Positions 32,745 through 35,439 of a stretch of 35,439 nt of DNA are shown here, in pieces (positions within the stretch are counted from its first letter, which is position 1; the number at the start of each line of letters is the position of its first letter). The stretch is from the NCBI GenBank assembly GCA_030651285.1, contig JAUSCN010000013.1, positions 119,697 to 155,135 of the forward strand. The letters run 5' to 3'. This DNA is from a bacterium. Its GTDB lineage: Bacteria; Patescibacteriota; Minisyncoccia; Phycocordibacterales; Phycocordibacteraceae. The translations under genes and the position numbers were made by a program. The notes below the pieces were generated by a model, which was given only the letters and a program-made list of their open reading frames with translations, was not told the origin of the DNA and did not search any database.

Positions 32745-32750
32745 AAATAC

Positions 32751-32756
32751 TATACT
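32751..32756 (+). promoter_or_regulatory. -10 box of the MscS-like TM-helix gene
   Basis: TATACT, followed by a leader of about 55 bases. The leader contains two small hairpins: ACTCGC/GCGAGT (about 32767-32786) and AAATAA/TTATTT (32799-32815) directly before the ATG at 32819. Confidence 0.5.
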
Positions 32757-32818
32757 CTTAACGTAGACTCGCACGATTACGCGAGTATTAGCCGCAATAA
32801 ATAAAAGAGTTATTTACC

Positions 32819-33502
32819 ATGGGTGTCACTAATTGGGCAGATACGTTGAATCAGTCTTTTCAGGGTCTTTTTTCCGGAATCATCGCGTTCATTCCTAATC
32901 TGGTTGTTGCGATAGTTATTTTCGTCGTCGGTTGGCTCGTAGGTAAGGGTCTTGGTCGCATAGTCGCACAGATCGTCAGTTCGCTCCGTGTCGATCAGGC
33001 ACTCAGATCAACCGGTCTTGAAGCAGTTCTTTCCCGAGCCGGTTTCGAGCTTAATTCTGGAAAGTTCCTCGGATTCCTCGTCGAATGGTTCTTCATTGTC
33101 GTCTTCTTGGTGGCATCTCTTGATGTTCTCGGTCTGAAGACTGTGAATGAATTCATGAAGGAGGTCGTCCTTGGCTACCTTCCTCAGGTAATTGGTGCAG
33201 TTCTTATTCTTCTCGTTGCGGCAGTTGTCGCTGATGCGTCAGAGCGTGTTGTTACTGGCTCAGCAAAAGCAGCATCACTTCACTCAGCCGGATTCATCGG
33301 TAAGGTTGCGCGTTATTCGATCTGGATATTCGCTATCCTTGCAGCTCTCTTGCAACTCAATGTTGCGGCGGGATTTGTGCAGACACTCTTCTCGGGTATC
33401 GTCATCGCTGTGTCGCTTGCGCTCGGTCTTGCTTTCGGGCTTGGCGGCCAGGCTTCGGCATCTCGCTATCTCGAGCATCTTCATTCAGAGATCAGGGACT
33501 AA
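32819..33502 (+). CDS. MscS-like conserved TM-helix membrane protein
   Basis: 227 residues, about five to six transmembrane segments. Two copies of the conserved TM-helix repeat: FIPNLVVAIVIFVVGWLVGKGL with a following amphipathic arm, and YLPQVIGAVLILLVAAVVADASERVV. The C-terminal helix SLALGLAFGLGGQASASRYL resembles the Gly/Ala-rich pore helix of MscS. The cytoplasmic beta domain of true MscS is missing, so it is a short member of the superfamily. Likely a mechanosensitive or small-solute channel in the inner membrane; this is inferred from family only. Confidence 0.82.
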   Translation: MGVTNWADTLNQSFQGLFSGIIAFIPNLVVAIVIFVVGWLVGKGLGRIVAQIVSSLRVDQALRSTGLEAVLSRAGFELNSGKFLGFLVEWFFIVVFLVASLDVLGLKTVNEFMKEVVLGYLPQVIGAVLILLVAAVVADASERVVTGSAKAASLHSAGFIGKVARYSIWIFAILAALLQLNVAAGFVQTLFSGIVIAVSLALGLAFGLGGQASASRYLEHLHSEIRD

Positions 33503-33514
33503 TCGTAGTCTAAA

Positions 33515-33554
33515 AAACAAAAACGCCCCGCCATATGGCGGGGCGTTTTTGTTT
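33515..33554. terminator. Perfect 20-bp inverted repeat terminator
   Basis: 33515-33534 pairs with 33535-33554 through a GC-rich core GCCCCGCC/GGCGGGGC, flanked by A-rich and T-rich arms. It works in both directions. Confidence 0.93.
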
Positions 33555-33581
33555 GCCGTTTCTGCTAGTCGAGAGTAGGGT
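33553..33581 (+). promoter_or_regulatory. Putative promoter of the gene at 33633
   Basis: TTGCCG (33553-33558), 17-base spacer, TAGGGT (33576-33581). Nearly the same as the dcd promoter. The leader carries CATTAACAA (33597-33605), also found in the dcd leader, and ends in a strong AAGGAGGG Shine-Dalgarno about nine bases before the ATG. Confidence 0.55.
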
Positions 33582-33632
33582 GTTTGGCAGCTGGTTCATT
33601 AACAAAACTGTAAAAGCAAGGAGGGTCATATC

Positions 33633-34136
33633 ATGCTAGAAACCGAAAGGTTGCCGCGGGATTACTGTCTCGGCATTTATTTCCTCTCGAGAGGAAATAA
33701 GAATGAGAGATTCCTTGTTGCTGACGAATCCAGAGATTTCGTGTCTGTAGTCATGGCGAAGCGTAGTGTTACTTCGAAAACGAAGATTCTGATTTATGGA
33801 ACATCACCACAGCTAGTTTCCTGGTACGAAAATGTTCTTAAAGCCTCAAGATGTCCGATCGACATCATCACCCTTCAAGATGATGATGTCGGATTCATCC
33901 CAAGACTCCCTCTGAAAGTTCAGAAGCGCATTACTTGCAGGCGGCAAGTGACTGAAGCTAAGGAAGACGAACATCACTTCCTCTTGTTTGGTCAGAATAC
34001 CTATCTCTTCGATGTAAATGGTAATGGAGTTGTGTGGATAGGAAATTTCAATGAGCCGGATGCGGTTCAGCGTTTGCGGGGCCGCTTCGAGCGGCGTCTG
34101 AAAGAATCAGTTCCCGTACCCATTTCTCAACAGTAA
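33633..34136 (+). CDS. Unknown protein in a self-contained cassette
   Basis: 167 residues, not recognised. Two mixed alpha/beta parts. Residues 1-85 contain YCLGIYFLSRG, FVSVVMAKRSVTSKTKILIYG and SPQLVSWYENVLKAS, resembling half of a PLD-like or Rossmann-type fold. Residues 95-160 contain HHFLLFGQNTYLFDVNGNGVVWIGNFNEPDAVQRLRGRFERRL. No catalytic HxK motif of phospholipase D is present and there is no signal or transmembrane segment, so it is probably cytoplasmic. The gene has a long leader, a strong Shine-Dalgarno and terminators on both sides, like dcd and tmk, and codon use with fewer GCG/CGC codons. Confidence 0.7.
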   Translation: MLETERLPRDYCLGIYFLSRGNKNERFLVADESRDFVSVVMAKRSVTSKTKILIYGTSPQLVSWYENVLKASRCPIDIITLQDDDVGFIPRLPLKVQKRITCRRQVTEAKEDEHHFLLFGQNTYLFDVNGNGVVWIGNFNEPDAVQRLRGRFERRLKESVPVPISQQ

Positions 34137-34156
34137 TTCATGCGGGATTTCTCAAC

Positions 34157-34193
34157 GAGGCAGGCCATTTTCTGGCCTGCCTCTCTTATTTTG
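34157..34193 (+). terminator. Terminator after the unknown gene at 33633
   Basis: A perfect 11-bp stem GAGGCAGGCCA (34157-34167) with TGGCCTGCCTC (34173-34183), TTTTC loop, followed by TCTTATTTT. Confidence 0.9.
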
Positions 34194-34204
34194 ATGGGTG
34201 GCTA

Positions 34205-34233
34205 TTGACGCCATAATTGGCTTCGTCTATACT
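34205..34233 (+). promoter_or_regulatory. Strong consensus promoter upstream of 23S rRNA
   Basis: TTGACG (34205-34210), exact 17-base spacer, TATACT (34228-34233): the best -35/-10 pair in the window, as expected for rRNA. A second perfect TTGACA (34359-34364) lies nearer the 23S gene but has no good -10 at 16-18 bases. Confidence 0.8.
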
Positions 34234-34239
34234 CCTGTC

Positions 34240-34340
34240 ACGTGTCTACGAACCGAAAGAACCAGACTTTAGGAGCGGATAGGCCGTAAGGCCCGCGCGT
34301 GTAAACGCGAAAGAACCGCCCCAGGCGGTTCTTTCGTTTC
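34240..34340 (+). other. Hairpin-rich transcript leader or small RNA
   Basis: From the predicted start (about 34240) there are two GTAA-capped hairpins, GGCC-GTAA-GGCC (34282-34293) and CGCGT-GTAA-ACGCG (34296-34309). Next comes a 13-bp stem, 34308-34320 with 34324-34336 (sharing two bases with the second hairpin), followed by TTTC. The last looks like an intrinsic terminator, so this could be a ~100-base independent RNA, or a processed rRNA leader with an attenuator. No known RNA family was recognised. Confidence 0.45.
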
Positions 34341-34467
34341 TGAGAAGACACTGAGTCTTTGACATACGAATATGCATTAGACGAATCATCGCTTTTGCGA
34401 TGGTTTATGAACTTCCTGGAACGGTAGTGGTACCGTGAAGGGAAGTGTGAACATGTGTGTGATATTC

Positions 34468-35439
<972 letters not shown>

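Overview
The window looks like a chromosomal segment of a Candidate Phyla Radiation (Patescibacteria) bacterium, most likely of the Parcubacteria side (Kaiserbacteria/Nomurabacteria-like). This placement is inferred from protein style: an S-layer-like surface protein with a peptidoglycan-binding domain, an EF-P with an atypical tip loop, compact gene packing, almost no Shine-Dalgarno sites, and a 23S rRNA gene standing alone behind its own promoter. No database search was possible.

Layout. (1) Bases 1-4180 form a thymidylate supply block: the end of a ThyX-type thymidylate synthase, a two-domain dCTP deaminase, thymidylate kinase, dUTPase and serine hydroxymethyltransferase. Together they run dCTP to dUTP to dUMP to dTMP to dTDP, and GlyA supplies the methylene-tetrahydrofolate. 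(2) Bases 4201-17732 are rich in translation genes: argS, ileS (carrying an inserted histidine-phosphatase domain), recO, a membrane-anchored surface protein, glyS, an AI-2E-type permease, metG, tatD, then rpsF-ssb-rpsR. (3) A bidirectional terminator separates these from efp on the minus strand. Rightward of efp lie an ECF sigma factor with a small membrane protein, and these converge on a minus-strand ftsK-(small lipoprotein-like gene)-recA operon. (4) Bases 23092-30885 form a cell-surface block: an HTH regulator, a structured non-coding stretch of about 480 bases, a large S-layer-like protein, a TPR protein, an O-antigen-ligase/PglL-like membrane protein and a tiny membrane protein. (5) Bases 30930-31992 hold an L10 leader RNA with rplJ-rplL. 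(6) An HTH/nucleotidyltransferase-like protein, an MscS-like TM-helix protein and an unknown gene follow. (7) The window closes with a strong promoter, a hairpin-rich leader and the first ~970 bases of 23S rRNA, which carries two extra helical insertions.

Gene expression has two styles. Most transcription units have an extended -10 box (TGnTAnnnT type) ending only 6-11 bases before the ATG and no Shine-Dalgarno, which predicts leaderless or nearly leaderless mRNAs. Three genes (dcd, tmk and the unknown gene at 33633) instead have 40-60-base leaders, strong Shine-Dalgarno sites and terminators on both sides, like self-contained cassettes.

The points most worth a second look are: the IleRS with a swapped GxHH signature and a phosphatase insertion; the 13-base exact repeats and inverted repeat associated with the HTH gene; the long structured leader of the surface-protein gene; the 23S helix insertions; and the possible short RNA between the rRNA-region promoter and 23S.
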